Position numbers and translations under genes: made by a program. A DNA stretch of 64,000 nt from positions 62,001-126,000 of the forward strand of contig CASDQM010000038.1 of the NCBI GenBank assembly GCA_949282745.1, written 5' to 3'. The DNA comes from an uncultured Sutterella sp. (GTDB lineage Bacteria; Pseudomonadota; Gammaproteobacteria; Burkholderiales; Burkholderiaceae_F). Shown here piece by piece: positions 46,655 to 56,173 of the stretch. Every line of letters starts with the position of its first letter. The stretch's first letter is position 1. The notes beneath the pieces are model-generated. The model had not been told where the DNA came from, did no database searches, and was given only the letters and a program-made list of their open reading frames with translations.

Positions 46655-47634
46655 TCGCCTATCTTTTCCGACGGCTCTTCTACGGCGCGCTCATTCTCCT
46701 CGGGGTGAACCTCCTCACCTTCCTTCTCTTTTTCGCCGTGAACACGCCCGACGACATGGCGAGACTCGCCTTGGGCGGAAAGCGCGTCTCGGTCGAGTCG
46801 ATCGAAGCCTGGAAGAGCGCCCACGGCTACGACCTGCCGCTCTTTTGGAACGAGAAGGCCCAAGGGACGGAAAGCGTGACGAAGACGATCTTCTGGACGA
46901 GAAGCGTCCCGCTTCTCTCCTTTGACTTCGGGATGAGCGACTCGGGCCGCGACATCACGACGGAAATCAAGACGCGCATGGTCCCGTCGCTCCTTCTCGC
47001 CGTGCCGACCTTCCTTTTGTGCGTGATCACGGTCGTGAGCGTGTCGCTTCTCGTCGCGCTTCTCCGGGGAACGCGCCTCGAAAAGGGCGCGATCGCGGCG
47101 GCGGTCGCCCTCATGTCGATTTCGAGCCTCTTTTACATCATTACGGGGCAGTGGCTCTTCGGGAAGATCATGCAGCTCGTCCCCGTCTCGGGCTGGAGCG
47201 ACGGCGCGGGCTGCGTCGCCTTTCTCGCGCTTCCCGTCGCGATCGGCGTCTTCGCACAGCTGGGCTCCGGCACGCTTCTCTACCGCGCGATGTTCCTTGA
47301 AGAACTCAACAAGGACTACGTGCGCTGCGTGCGCGCCAAGGGGATTACGGAAACCCGGATTCTCTTCGGGCACGTGCTTCGCAACGCTTCGCTTCCGATC
47401 GTCACGTCGACCGTCGCCGTCATTCCGTCGCTCTTCATGGGAAGCCTCATCATGGAGAGCTTCTTCGGGATTCCCGGACTCGGAAGCTACACGATCGACG
47501 CCGTCAACGCCCAGGACTTCTCCGTCGTGCGCGCCATGGTCTTTTTGGGAACGATCGCCTACATTGCGGGGCTGATTCTGACCGACGTCGTCTACACCTG
47601 GGTCGATCCCCGGATTCGACTCACGAACCGCTGA
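46651..47634 (+). CDS. Peptide-type ABC transporter permease, first subunit (DppB/YejB type)
   Basis: A 327-residue inner-membrane permease. N-terminal helix AYLFRRLFYGALILLGVNLLT is typical of DppB/OppB proteins; five further helices follow. The cytoplasmic EAA loop is YVRCVRAKGITETRILFGHVLRN (about 220-242), which docks on the ATPase. ATGA overlap with the binding-protein gene; 10 bases to the second permease gene. Confidence 0.92.
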   Translation: MIAYLFRRLFYGALILLGVNLLTFLLFFAVNTPDDMARLALGGKRVSVESIEAWKSAHGYDLPLFWNEKAQGTESVTKTIFWTRSVPLLSFDFGMSDSGRDITTEIKTRMVPSLLLAVPTFLLCVITVVSVSLLVALLRGTRLEKGAIAAAVALMSISSLFYIITGQWLFGKIMQLVPVSGWSDGAGCVAFLALPVAIGVFAQLGSGTLLYRAMFLEELNKDYVRCVRAKGITETRILFGHVLRNASLPIVTSTVAVIPSLFMGSLIMESFFGIPGLGSYTIDAVNAQDFSVVRAMVFLGTIAYIAGLILTDVVYTWVDPRIRLTNR

Positions 47635-47644
47635 AGGAGCCGCC

Positions 47645-49021
47645 ATGATCGTATTTCTCCCGACCGACGGCGTGATGCTCCTACTTCTCGCGCTCCTCCT
47701 TCTCACGGTGCGCTTCGTCCTCGCGCGCCCGAACCTTCGCGCCCGCTGGCGCTCGGTCTTCGCGGACGCGGGCGCCGCGTCGGCCGCGGTCGTTCTCGCC
47801 TTTTTCCTCACGATCGCGACGCTCGACTCGATGCACTACCGACCGGAACTGCCGCCCGGCCCCAACGGAGCGCGCGCCTACAGTCCGACGACGGTGTCGG
47901 TCTTCGACACGCTCGTGCACGACGTGCTCGACGCCGCCCACCCAGAGCGGAGCTATTCGGAACCCTTCGCACTGCGGGAATTCGACAAGACCACGATCGT
48001 CACCGAATCGGGGCCCGTGCGGGACTTTCAGCCGCTCAAGATCGCGCCGCGCGCCGAAAGCGCTTCGCTTCCCCTTCGCGGTCTCGCGGGCGGCGCGGCC
48101 GGACTTCTCGCGGCCTTCTCTGCGACAGGCCTTCTCGTTCTTCTGAAAAAGGGACCCCGGCGCGAAGTCCTTCGGCGCCTCACCTCGCCCTCGGGCGAAC
48201 GCTTCGCCCCCTGGCTCACCTTCACGGCGCTTCTGACGCTCACGGGCGTCGTTCTCGCCGTCTGGCCCGTCTGTCACCCCCTCGGGACCGACGCCGTCGG
48301 CAACGACGTCCTCTACGAAGCGCTCAAGTCGCTTCGCACGGCGATCGTGATCGGATCGCTTGCGACGCTCGCGACGCTTCCCTTCGCCGTCACGCTCGGC
48401 ATGGCGGCGGGCTACTTCAAGGGGCGCGTCGACGACGCGATCCAGTACCTCTACACGACGCTCTCCTCGATTCCGAGCGTTCTTCTCATCGCGGCCTCGG
48501 TGCTCCTCGTCACGGTCTTCATGGACCGGCACCCCGAGTGGTGGCCGACGGGGCTCGAACGCGCCGACGTGCGGCTCTTTCTCCTTGCGATCATCATCGG
48601 GATGACCGGATGGTCGACGCTCGCGCGCCTGCTGCGCGCCGAAACGATGAAGATCACGGCGCTCGACTACGTGACCGCGGCACGGGCCTTCGGCGTGCCG
48701 CACGCGCGGATTCTGCGCCGCCACGTGCTCCCGAACGTTCTGCACATCGTCCTCATCGTGACGGTCCTCGACTTCTCGGGGATCGTCCTCTACGAAGCGG
48801 TCCTGAGCTACGTGGGCGTCGGGGTCGATCCCTCGATGAGTTCCTTCGGGACCATGATCAACGCGGCGCGAAGCGAAATGAGCCGCTCCCCCATGGTCTG
48901 GTGGAATCTCGCGGCGAGCTTCCTCTTCATGCTCTCGCTCGTGCTCTCGGCGAACCTCTTTGCGGCGGCCGTGCGCGACGCCTTTGATCCCCGCGCCGCA
49001 CTCAAACGAAAGGGAGGCTGA
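47645..49021 (+). CDS. Peptide-type ABC transporter permease, second subunit (DppC/YejE type)
   Basis: A 458-residue permease, longer than DppC (about 300). The N-terminal half has two membrane helices (about 8-25 and 38-58) around a periplasmic loop of about 80 residues and a further helix near 145-165. The transport core is about 190-450, with the EAA loop YVTAARAFGVPHARILRRHVLPN (about 341-363). The long N-terminal part resembles YejE-type subunits. AAGGAG precedes the ATG. Confidence 0.9.
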   Translation: MIVFLPTDGVMLLLLALLLLTVRFVLARPNLRARWRSVFADAGAASAAVVLAFFLTIATLDSMHYRPELPPGPNGARAYSPTTVSVFDTLVHDVLDAAHPERSYSEPFALREFDKTTIVTESGPVRDFQPLKIAPRAESASLPLRGLAGGAAGLLAAFSATGLLVLLKKGPRREVLRRLTSPSGERFAPWLTFTALLTLTGVVLAVWPVCHPLGTDAVGNDVLYEALKSLRTAIVIGSLATLATLPFAVTLGMAAGYFKGRVDDAIQYLYTTLSSIPSVLLIAASVLLVTVFMDRHPEWWPTGLERADVRLFLLAIIIGMTGWSTLARLLRAETMKITALDYVTAARAFGVPHARILRRHVLPNVLHIVLIVTVLDFSGIVLYEAVLSYVGVGVDPSMSSFGTMINAARSEMSRSPMVWWNLAASFLFMLSLVLSANLFAAAVRDAFDPRAALKRKGG

Positions 49022-49023
49022 GG

Positions 49024-50823
49024 ATGACGAAGGAAACGCTCCTTGACGTTCGGGGACTGTCGCTTTCGATCGACACCGACGAGGGGACGCTCGAAGCGCT
49101 CTCCGACATCACGTTTACGCTGGAACGGGGCGAAACCTTTGCGCTCGTCGGCGAATCGGGCTGCGGCAAGAGCCTCACGGCGGCGAGCCTCATGCGCCTC
49201 TTGCCGGAAAACGCGCGCGTCACCGCGGGCGAAATCCGTCTCGGCGGACGGGAGCTTCTCTCGCTCACGGAACGCGAAATGCGCGAAGTCCGCGGCGCGA
49301 AGATCGCGATGGTCTTTCAGGAATCCTCCACGGCGCTCGACCCCGTCATGACGGTGGGCGATCAGCTCGTCGAAATGATCCGCGCGCACCGTGCGGTGTC
49401 CGCAACCGAAGCGAGAAAGGAAGCGTCGGAATGGCTCGAGCGCGTGGGCGTCTCGCTCGGAGGCGACGCGCTCTCGCGCTTTCCGCACGAACTCTCGGGC
49501 GGCCAAAAGCAGCGCGTCATGATCGCCATGGCGCTCTCGGCGCGCCCCGACGTCGTGATCGCCGACGAACCCACGACGGCGCTCGACGTGACGCTGCAGG
49601 CGCAGATTCTGAAGCTTCTCAAGGACCTGCAGAAGGAAACGGGCCTCACGCTCCTTCTCATCACGCACGACCTCGCGGTCGTGAAGCAGACGGCCGACCG
49701 GCTCGCCCTCATGTACGCGGGCGAGATCGTCGAAACCGCGACGGTCGCGGACTTTTTCTCGTCGCCCCGTCACCCCTATGCGGGAGCGCTTTTGAACGCG
49801 CTCCCCGACACGGACCGAAAGAAGACCCTGCACCCCATTGAAGGGACGGTTCCGACGCTCGCGCCGCCGCCTGCGGGCTGCCGCTTCCGGGCGCGCTGTC
49901 CGCGTGCGACCGAGGCCTGCACCCGCCACCCCGATCTGTCGGACGGGCCCCACCCCGTGCGATGCTTTTTCCCGGACGAAAATCTCTATGAATCGACGGA
50001 AGAATCCCTCCTCGAGGACCTTCGGGATAATCGTCCCGCGGTGCTCGAGATCTCGAACCTCACGGTGACCTACGGCAGCCGCCGCTGGTGGAAGCCCGAC
50101 GCAGCAAAGCCCGCCGTGCGGGGCGTCTCGCTCACGCTCGCCGAAGGGGAGACGCTCGCGCTCGTGGGCGAATCGGGATCGGGCAAGACCACGGCCGTCA
50201 TGGCCGCCTTGGGCCTGCTCGGCCCCAAGGCCCGCGTCACGGGTTCCGTTCGTCTTCTCGGACGAGACGTTCTCGGCGCCTCGGGGGAAAACCTTCGCCT
50301 ATTGCGCCGGACCGCGCAGATCATCTTTCAGGATCCCTTCTCGTCCCTCGATCCGCGCATGACGGTGCGCGAAACGCTCGAAGAGGGCATGATCGCGCTC
50401 CACCCCGAATGGTCTTCCGAGGAACGCCTCGAACGGGTCCGAAAACTGCTTCGTGAAACGGGATTGCCGGAAAGCGCGGCCGAGCGTCTTCCGCACGCCT
50501 TCTCGGGCGGACAGCGCCAACGCATCGCCATTGCCCGGGCACTCTCGGTGGAGCCGCGGCTCATCGTCTGCGACGAACCCACGTCGGCCCTCGACGTCTC
50601 CGTGCAGGCGCAGATTTTGAATCTCCTATCGCGCCTGCAAAAGAGCTTCGGTTTGAGCTACCTCTTCATCACGCACAACTTCGGCGTCGTTCGGCACGTG
50701 GCCGACCGCATCGCCGTCATGCGCGCGGGCGAAATCGTCGAGGAGGGAGAGGCGGACCAAATCTTCTCCGACCCGAAGACGGACTACACGAAGAGCCTTC
50801 TCGCCGCCATTCCGAGGCTCTGA
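49024..50823 (+). CDS. Peptide-type ABC transporter ATPase, two fused domains (YejF/DppD-DppF type)
   Basis: A 599-residue protein with two full nucleotide-binding domains. First: GESGCGKS (about 41-48), LSGGQKQR, VIADEPTTALD, with the oligopeptide-transporter Cys motif CRFRARCPRATEAC at about 285-300. Second: GESGSGKTT (about 381-389), FSGGQRQR, LIVCDEPTSALD. The fused form replaces the separate D and F subunits. Two bases separate it from the permease gene; it closes the operon. Its last codons (TDYTKSLLAAIPRL) are echoed downstream at 50973-51021. Confidence 0.93.
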   Translation: MTKETLLDVRGLSLSIDTDEGTLEALSDITFTLERGETFALVGESGCGKSLTAASLMRLLPENARVTAGEIRLGGRELLSLTEREMREVRGAKIAMVFQESSTALDPVMTVGDQLVEMIRAHRAVSATEARKEASEWLERVGVSLGGDALSRFPHELSGGQKQRVMIAMALSARPDVVIADEPTTALDVTLQAQILKLLKDLQKETGLTLLLITHDLAVVKQTADRLALMYAGEIVETATVADFFSSPRHPYAGALLNALPDTDRKKTLHPIEGTVPTLAPPPAGCRFRARCPRATEACTRHPDLSDGPHPVRCFFPDENLYESTEESLLEDLRDNRPAVLEISNLTVTYGSRRWWKPDAAKPAVRGVSLTLAEGETLALVGESGSGKTTAVMAALGLLGPKARVTGSVRLLGRDVLGASGENLRLLRRTAQIIFQDPFSSLDPRMTVRETLEEGMIALHPEWSSEERLERVRKLLRETGLPESAAERLPHAFSGGQRQRIAIARALSVEPRLIVCDEPTSALDVSVQAQILNLLSRLQKSFGLSYLFITHNFGVVRHVADRIAVMRAGEIVEEGEADQIFSDPKTDYTKSLLAAIPRL

Positions 50824-50828
50824 GAAAA

Positions 50829-50861
50829 AATCGTATAATCGTATAATACGATTATACGATT
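50829..50861. repeat. 33-base perfect palindrome from AATCGTAT units
   Basis: AATCGTATAATCGTAT (50829-50844) is a direct double of AATCGTAT; one A follows; then ATACGATTATACGATT (50846-50861) is its exact inverse. A further short palindrome ATTGCA-G-TGCAAT lies at 50873-50885. It sits six bases after the transporter ATPase stop and could act as a terminator for either strand (A-run on the left), a cruciform or a protein-binding site. Confidence 0.85.
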
Positions 50862-50972
50862 CGACGAAATACATTGCAGTGCAATACATTTCAGCCAATA
50901 AAAAACCCAATCGTCGAATGCAAATTCCAATGGGAAGATAGGCAGACGGTCAAATTCTCTCCTATCAGCAGA

Positions 50973-51021
50973 CGGACTACACAAAGACGAAGAGCCTTCT
51001 CACCGCCATTTCAAGGCTTTG
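50973..51021 (+). pseudogene. Duplicated tail of the transporter ATPase gene
   Basis: The stretch reads QTDYTKTKSLLTAISRL then TGA, against KTDYTKSLLAAIPRL then TGA at the true gene end (50778-50823). The nucleotide match is strong apart from an insertion of a few codons. This is a 3' remnant of a related gene or a partial duplication left by an insertion event between the two copies. Confidence 0.7.
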
Positions 51022-51040
51022 AGCGTAGCGAGAAACACCG

Positions 51041-52672
51041 TTACGCATCTTCTGCGTCGGCATTTTTCCAGACAACGAAGCGGCGATCCTCAGCGCTGTA
51101 CACCAAAGCGACTCGAATCAATTTTTTCCCGTGCGGTCTCTCGCCATAACGCCTGGATTTGATTTGCGAAACTGCTTTCGTGAGGAGTGCCTCAGCCTTC
51201 TCCGTGGTCGCGGCGAACTTTACTTCGAACACCCAGTGCCATTTTCCGACAGTCACTTCCAAATCGCTGCGCCCAAGAGCCGTATGTACCTCGACCTCCG
51301 GCACCATGTCGGCCCCCATCATCAAGGCTTGAAGGTAACTCGTGCAAGCGGCTTCGTTAACGACGGGATGTCGGTCATAGTTGAGCGCATTGAACGCTTC
51401 ATTGAACCGATCAATGACGGGAGAAATTTCACCTTCGCCGAGCAACTTCGTGAGCAATACGCCGTCGGCCGGACGATACAAGCGACCGCCCAGCAACTCC
51501 GTGGCGTAGAGTTTGGCCATCGACATGGTCACTTCCTGATTCGGATACCCCAATGTCACAATACCGAAGTCATCGACGGACTTGATCGTGAGATAACCGG
51601 TCTGCGTGAGCAAAATATCCCGATCGATGGTTGTGAGATCCCCCGGCGTGTAGAGATCCGACAATTTGGCCTCTTTAAGTTCCGCAAAGTTTGCCGGATC
51701 TTCGAGCTCGTGTCCCTCAAGGTACTTCATCAATACCGTCGGATGACCGCCGCTAGCAAACCAGTAGTTTTGAAAACCTTGCTCGGGATCATCCAAAAAA
51801 CTCAGGACAGACCAAGGACAATAGACTTTTTTTGACGCACGCATGTCAAAGCAAAAGCCGTTGTAATAGGTTCTCAGACCGTCCATCAACTCCTCTTCCG
51901 ACAAGGCCAGCGTCTTGGCGGCTTGGGTCAAACGAGGTGCAAAATTCTGCCGAATTTCTTCTTCGGTATATCCCAACAAAGTGCCGTATGCAGGCGCCAA
52001 TGTAATGTCGGTCAGATTGTTGAGTCCGGAAAAAATACTCGTGCTGCTGAATTTTGTGATACCCGTGAGAAAGAGAAACCGCAATGCCCCTACATTGCTT
52101 TTAAGGATCGAAAAAAACTTACTCATCACCGAGCGAACGGCTTCGAAGAGTTTAGGTTCGTTCAAACAGATCGTCAGCGGAGCATCGTATTCGTCGATTA
52201 AAAGGACGAGTGACAACGAGGGAAGGCGCCTCATCCAGTTGTCCAAAGCAGCAAGAACGTTGGAAGAGTTCTCCGGTTGGAAACCGACTTCGGAAAACCT
52301 ATTGCAGATGTGAGCAAGGAAGATACTTGAAAAATCCTCTATATCCTTAAATTCCTTAAGGCCAGAAAAGTCCAGATGAACAACGTCATAGGTTTTGTCC
52401 GTCCATAGCGACTCAATGGCCAATCCACGGAAATCCCGGAGGCCGAACTTAAAAAGCGACTCCAACGTAGATACTAAAAGTGACTTGCCAAAACGCCGCG
52501 GACGTGCCAGAAAGACACTGCGGGGAGCAACGGCCAATCGATGAATCAAAGCTGTTTTGTCTACATAGACGGCGTTGCTTTGACGTAAGGAAGGAAAATC
52601 GGACTGCCCGATCGGCAGAATTTTTGCGGCACACATCATCTGGTCTCTAGGGAGATTTCTGGCAACAGTCAT
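51041..52672 (-). CDS. AAA-ATPase-like protein with C-terminal PD-(D/E)XK nuclease domain
   Basis: A 543-residue protein of the AAA-ATPase-like/DUF1703 kind. N-terminal segment ILPIGQSDFPSLRQSN and YVDKTALIH, Walker A ARPRRFGKSLL (about 57-67), Walker B LVLLIDEYDAP (about 165-175). The C-terminal nuclease-like part has SDLEVTVGKWHWVFEVKFA (Asp and E-x-K, about 475-495). Family members are multi-copy in gut bacteria and of unknown role. Base composition is visibly more AT-rich than its neighbours, a sign of recent transfer. Start: ATG at 52670-52672 or the ATG pair at 52634-52639; neither has a good ribosome site. Confidence 0.8.
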   Translation of the reverse strand: MTVARNLPRDQMMCAAKILPIGQSDFPSLRQSNAVYVDKTALIHRLAVAPRSVFLARPRRFGKSLLVSTLESLFKFGLRDFRGLAIESLWTDKTYDVVHLDFSGLKEFKDIEDFSSIFLAHICNRFSEVGFQPENSSNVLAALDNWMRRLPSLSLVLLIDEYDAPLTICLNEPKLFEAVRSVMSKFFSILKSNVGALRFLFLTGITKFSSTSIFSGLNNLTDITLAPAYGTLLGYTEEEIRQNFAPRLTQAAKTLALSEEELMDGLRTYYNGFCFDMRASKKVYCPWSVLSFLDDPEQGFQNYWFASGGHPTVLMKYLEGHELEDPANFAELKEAKLSDLYTPGDLTTIDRDILLTQTGYLTIKSVDDFGIVTLGYPNQEVTMSMAKLYATELLGGRLYRPADGVLLTKLLGEGEISPVIDRFNEAFNALNYDRHPVVNEAACTSYLQALMMGADMVPEVEVHTALGRSDLEVTVGKWHWVFEVKFAATTEKAEALLTKAVSQIKSRRYGERPHGKKLIRVALVYSAEDRRFVVWKNADAEDA

Positions 52673-52778
52673 GACTGAGTATAAAGAAGTGTCCCTTCCA
52701 ACTTCCAAAACTTTGCCCACTACCGTCGTTTGGCATAGACTGAAGGCTTCCCGGGAAGAAAAGGAGGCCCGGAACAAC

Positions 52779-54242
52779 ATGAGAAAAGAAACAAACCTGA
52801 AAACCGTTCTTTCGGAGGAAGAGCTCGACGCGACCGTGATGAAGACGTCCGCTTCTTCTGCGGAACCCCGTACCGTCAACCTGGTGTTTCCGGAAGATCT
52901 CCCGCCCGATCCCGCCGCGCACGCGCACGTGCGCCGTCCGCGTCTGTGGCCGCCGCGCGGGAAGGAAGCCTCGCTTCGCTGGCTCGAAGCGCCGCTGGAA
53001 GCCGCGCACCAGGAAGCCCGCGCGGCCGAGCGCCGCACCCTGATTCTTTTGACCGGGCCCCGCGCCTCGGGCGCCCCCGCGCTCTTTGCGCAGACTCTTC
53101 CCCATGTGCACGGGATCGACTTCGACGTCGACGCCGAACGACGGGAAGCGGAAGGGGCGCCGCGCAATCTTCTCGCCCGCTACGCGGCCCTTTCGACCGC
53201 CCTCTTTCTCAACGTGCAGCGTGCACCGCAGTTTGCGGCGCTCCTTGCCGGACTCGCGGGCACCCGGCTCGAGGACCCCGACGTCAAGGCCCCGAAGGTC
53301 GTGATCGCCTACGCTTCGGCGGAGCTCCCCGTCTTTGCGTCCCTCGCATCCAACCCGTACGTGAAGAGGCTTCGTCTTCGCACGCTCGTCCAGGGGGAAT
53401 TGACGGGGATTCAGCCCGATTTTCCCGAGCGTCTCCTCGCGCACGACTTCCCCTCGCAGCTCTCGCACGACGAGAGCAACCGAGACCTCATTCTCGAAAT
53501 CGCCATGCACGGGGGCTACCCCGAAGGACGCCTCGGGACCGCGGACGAACGGCACGACTTCTTTCACGACCTTGTCCGAAAGATCTGCTCGACGGACCTC
53601 GATGCGGTGAGCCGGCTTCGCAGCTGCATGACCCTTCGCAAGGTCTACCGAACCGTGGGCGCCGCATCGGGCGAATCGCTCAACGTGTCGAAAATCGCCG
53701 AATTTCTCGGTCTCGGCCGCCCGCTCGTGAAGCGTACGCTCGACGCGCTCGAGGCGCTCTATCTCGTCGACGCCCTCCCCGCCTGGCCGGAGGGCGAAAA
53801 GCTCGGCCGCGCCCTGAAGAGCGCGAAGCACTACGTGACCGACTCGGGGTGGCTCTGCGGCCTGCTCGGCTTTTGCGATTCGGATCCCTGCGCCCTGCCG
53901 CCGGGGTCCCTGGGCATCGTCGAGCGCCTCATCGCGGGGTGGACCCGCGCGCAGCTCGCCGCCCTCACGGACGTGCGGCCCGAGTGGCGCCTCTGGCACT
54001 TCGCCCTGAGAACGGGGCTTTCGATTCCGATGCTTTTGGAAAACGAAAGGACGGGCGCCCTCGTCGCGATCGAAACCTCGTCGCGCGAGAGCGTCGCTCC
54101 CGAAGACTTCGTGCGGCTTCGCAAATTCCGCGCGCTCCTCAAGGACCGTCCCGTCACGCTTCTGCGTCTTTACTGCGGACAAACCGTGCAGAACTTCGAC
54201 GAAAACGAGGTTGCGCTTCCCCTCGCCTTTCTCTGGCGATGA
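52779..54242 (+). CDS. DUF4143-type ATPase with a degenerate P-loop
   Basis: A 487-residue protein of the AAA_14/DUF4143 family. The P-loop region reads LLTGPRASGAPALFAQ (about 92-107), without the Lys-Thr needed for ATP. The C-terminal DUF4143 domain is well kept: HGGYPEGRL, VSRLRSCMTLRKVYRTVG, NVSKIAEFLGLGRPLVKRTL, LEALYLVDALPAWP and YVTDSGWLCGLLG. The family is often called an ATP-binding protein of unknown role. AAGGAGG 11 bases upstream sets the ATG at 52779. It is divergent from the PD-(D/E)XK gene and convergent with the NarX-like gene. Confidence 0.8.
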   Translation: MRKETNLKTVLSEEELDATVMKTSASSAEPRTVNLVFPEDLPPDPAAHAHVRRPRLWPPRGKEASLRWLEAPLEAAHQEARAAERRTLILLTGPRASGAPALFAQTLPHVHGIDFDVDAERREAEGAPRNLLARYAALSTALFLNVQRAPQFAALLAGLAGTRLEDPDVKAPKVVIAYASAELPVFASLASNPYVKRLRLRTLVQGELTGIQPDFPERLLAHDFPSQLSHDESNRDLILEIAMHGGYPEGRLGTADERHDFFHDLVRKICSTDLDAVSRLRSCMTLRKVYRTVGAASGESLNVSKIAEFLGLGRPLVKRTLDALEALYLVDALPAWPEGEKLGRALKSAKHYVTDSGWLCGLLGFCDSDPCALPPGSLGIVERLIAGWTRAQLAALTDVRPEWRLWHFALRTGLSIPMLLENERTGALVAIETSSRESVAPEDFVRLRKFRALLKDRPVTLLRLYCGQTVQNFDENEVALPLAFLWR

Positions 54243-54286
54243 GGGTCAGGAGGTGATCGGGATCCGCGCCCCGAGGGCGCGGATTC

Positions 54287-56164
54287 TCAGCGGTCCTTGG
54301 CCGCAAGGAAGAGGACGACGCGGGTGCCGCCTTCTTCCGAGGCGCGCTCGACCGTCACTTCGGCGCCGATTCGCGAGGCGCGCTCGCTCATGATCGAAAG
54401 GCCCACGTGGCGTCCCTTTCTCGACTCCACGAGTTTTTCGTCGATCCCCACGCCGTCGTCCTCGACGACCACGCGCAGGTCGTCGTAGTTCTCCACGACG
54501 ACGTTCACGTGCGAGGCGCGGGCGTGCTTGCGCACGTTGCTCAGGGCCTCCTGAATAATGAAGATCACCTGCACCTTCTGGCGGTCGGTGAGTTCGGGGC
54601 CTCGCTCGACGACGCGAAGCGACGCTTCGACGTTTGCCTGCGCCTCAAAGCGGTTGATGACGGTGCGCACGCCGTCGATGAACTTTTCCTTGTGCACGCG
54701 CTCGCGGAAGTTGAGAAGGAGTTCGCGCACGTCGTCGTAGCACTCCTGCAGGCCCGTACGGATGGCGGCGAGCGATTCGTCGCGCAGGGCGTCGTCCTTC
54801 TTTTCGATGGCGCTCGTCAAAAACTGCACCTGAAGGTTGAGGTAGGAGAGCGCCTGCGCGATCGAGTCGTGCAGGCCTCGCGCCATGAGCTGGCGCTCCT
54901 GCACGACGGCGTAGAGGCGTTCGCGCTCGTTGAGTTGCCCGTTTTCGATCGCAACCGAGAGGTGTGTGACGAGGCTCTCCAAGAGCTGCACGCGCGGAAT
55001 CCCGAGCGTCAGGGGCGAGCGGTAGAGAAGCGCGAGAACGCCCAACTGGGCGTTCGTCCCGCGCACGGGCACGCAGTAGACCGTCTCGTAGCCCTTTGCG
55101 CGAAGCGCCGTGATCATGCGGCGCGGATCGGCGAAGCGAAGCGGGATGCGGATGGTTTCGCCGCGCGCGAGGCACTGCTCGAGAAAGTTCGGGCCGTCCT
55201 TCACGCTTTCGAGTTCGGTGACGATGTCGGATTCCACTTCGGACGTCGCCTCAAGGCGCAGGGCGGGCTCCTCTTCGCGGCGCAGAAAGAGTGCCGCCGC
55301 GTCGGCGTCGAGGGCGCGCTTCGTGCGCTCGACGAAGCCTTCGAGCGTCTCGTTCATCGTGCGCTGATGCGAGAGAAAGCTCGTCGCCCCGTAGAGGTCT
55401 TCGAGCTGACGGTTCTGCACTTCAAGCGCCTCGGTCTTGTCGGCCACCTTCCTCTCGAGGTTGTTGTAGAGGTCCTGCAGGCGGTCGGCCATGTGATTGA
55501 ACCCCACGCCGATCAGATTGATTTCGTCTTCGCCGCGCATGGGAAGACGCTGCGACAGGCGTCCGTTCGAGAGAAGGAAGATCCCGCGCCCGAGGATTTC
55601 GAGCGGATGAATCACCCACTTCACGAGGAGCACCATGATGACGAAGAGGCTCCCGACGGCGAGCACGATCACGAGCCACTGAATCGTCTGCAGCTGCGAG
55701 AGATAGTCGTTGCGGCGCTCCTCGACCTGGTTCGAGAAGACGGAGAGCCGCTCGACGTAGAGGTTCACCTGCGAGAGGCGGTTCTCCTCGCCCGAGTCGG
55801 CGAGAAGAATCGGCATGATGTCGCGCCGCCACGAAGCTTCGAGCTCGTGGAGGTGCGCCTCGATCTCCGGACTTCTCGGAAGACGCCATTCGCTTCCCGT
55901 CAAAAGACGGTTCATCTCGACGTTGAAGGCGTCGATTTCGGCGCGCAGATCGGCGCGCGCGGCGTCGTCATGCGCGAGAAAACCGCAGCGGTAGACGTGG
56001 TGGCGCAGTTCCCCCACGGTTCGCACCGTGGCGGCGCTCGCTTCGAGCTCCCAGTTGAGAAGCATCGTGTAGCCCACCGACACGACGATGAAGCTCACCC
56101 ACAAAAGCGTGAGGAGCAGGAGTCGCGTCGAAAGACTCGTGAAGGCGCGGAGAATTCGTTGCAT
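54287..56164 (-). CDS. NarX/NarQ-type sensor histidine kinase
   Basis: A 625-residue membrane kinase. First helix about 12-33, periplasmic helical domain with a P-box-like stretch AATVRTVGELRHHVYR (about 39-54), second helix about 163-185, HAMP linker about 186-240, GAF-like domain about 265-400, HisKA_3 H-box MARGLHDSIAQALSYL (about 425-440) and ATPase domain (EALSNVRKHA, VEDDGVGID). In NarX/NarQ the P-box binds nitrate or nitrite; here it is recognisable but changed. It starts nine bases after parC, so parE-parC-sensor is one operon. No response-regulator gene is adjacent. Confidence 0.88.
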   Translation of the reverse strand: MQRILRAFTSLSTRLLLLTLLWVSFIVVSVGYTMLLNWELEASAATVRTVGELRHHVYRCGFLAHDDAARADLRAEIDAFNVEMNRLLTGSEWRLPRSPEIEAHLHELEASWRRDIMPILLADSGEENRLSQVNLYVERLSVFSNQVEERRNDYLSQLQTIQWLVIVLAVGSLFVIMVLLVKWVIHPLEILGRGIFLLSNGRLSQRLPMRGEDEINLIGVGFNHMADRLQDLYNNLERKVADKTEALEVQNRQLEDLYGATSFLSHQRTMNETLEGFVERTKRALDADAAALFLRREEEPALRLEATSEVESDIVTELESVKDGPNFLEQCLARGETIRIPLRFADPRRMITALRAKGYETVYCVPVRGTNAQLGVLALLYRSPLTLGIPRVQLLESLVTHLSVAIENGQLNERERLYAVVQERQLMARGLHDSIAQALSYLNLQVQFLTSAIEKKDDALRDESLAAIRTGLQECYDDVRELLLNFRERVHKEKFIDGVRTVINRFEAQANVEASLRVVERGPELTDRQKVQVIFIIQEALSNVRKHARASHVNVVVENYDDLRVVVEDDGVGIDEKLVESRKGRHVGLSIMSERASRIGAEVTVERASEEGGTRVVLFLAAKDR

Positions 56165-56173
56165 GCCGATTCG

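Noticed and set aside
50829..50861. A dif-like Xer recombination site
   Set aside because: The half-sites CGTATAA/TTATACG occur, but the spacer is five bases instead of six to eight and the flanks do not match dif consensus. Kept only as a palindrome.
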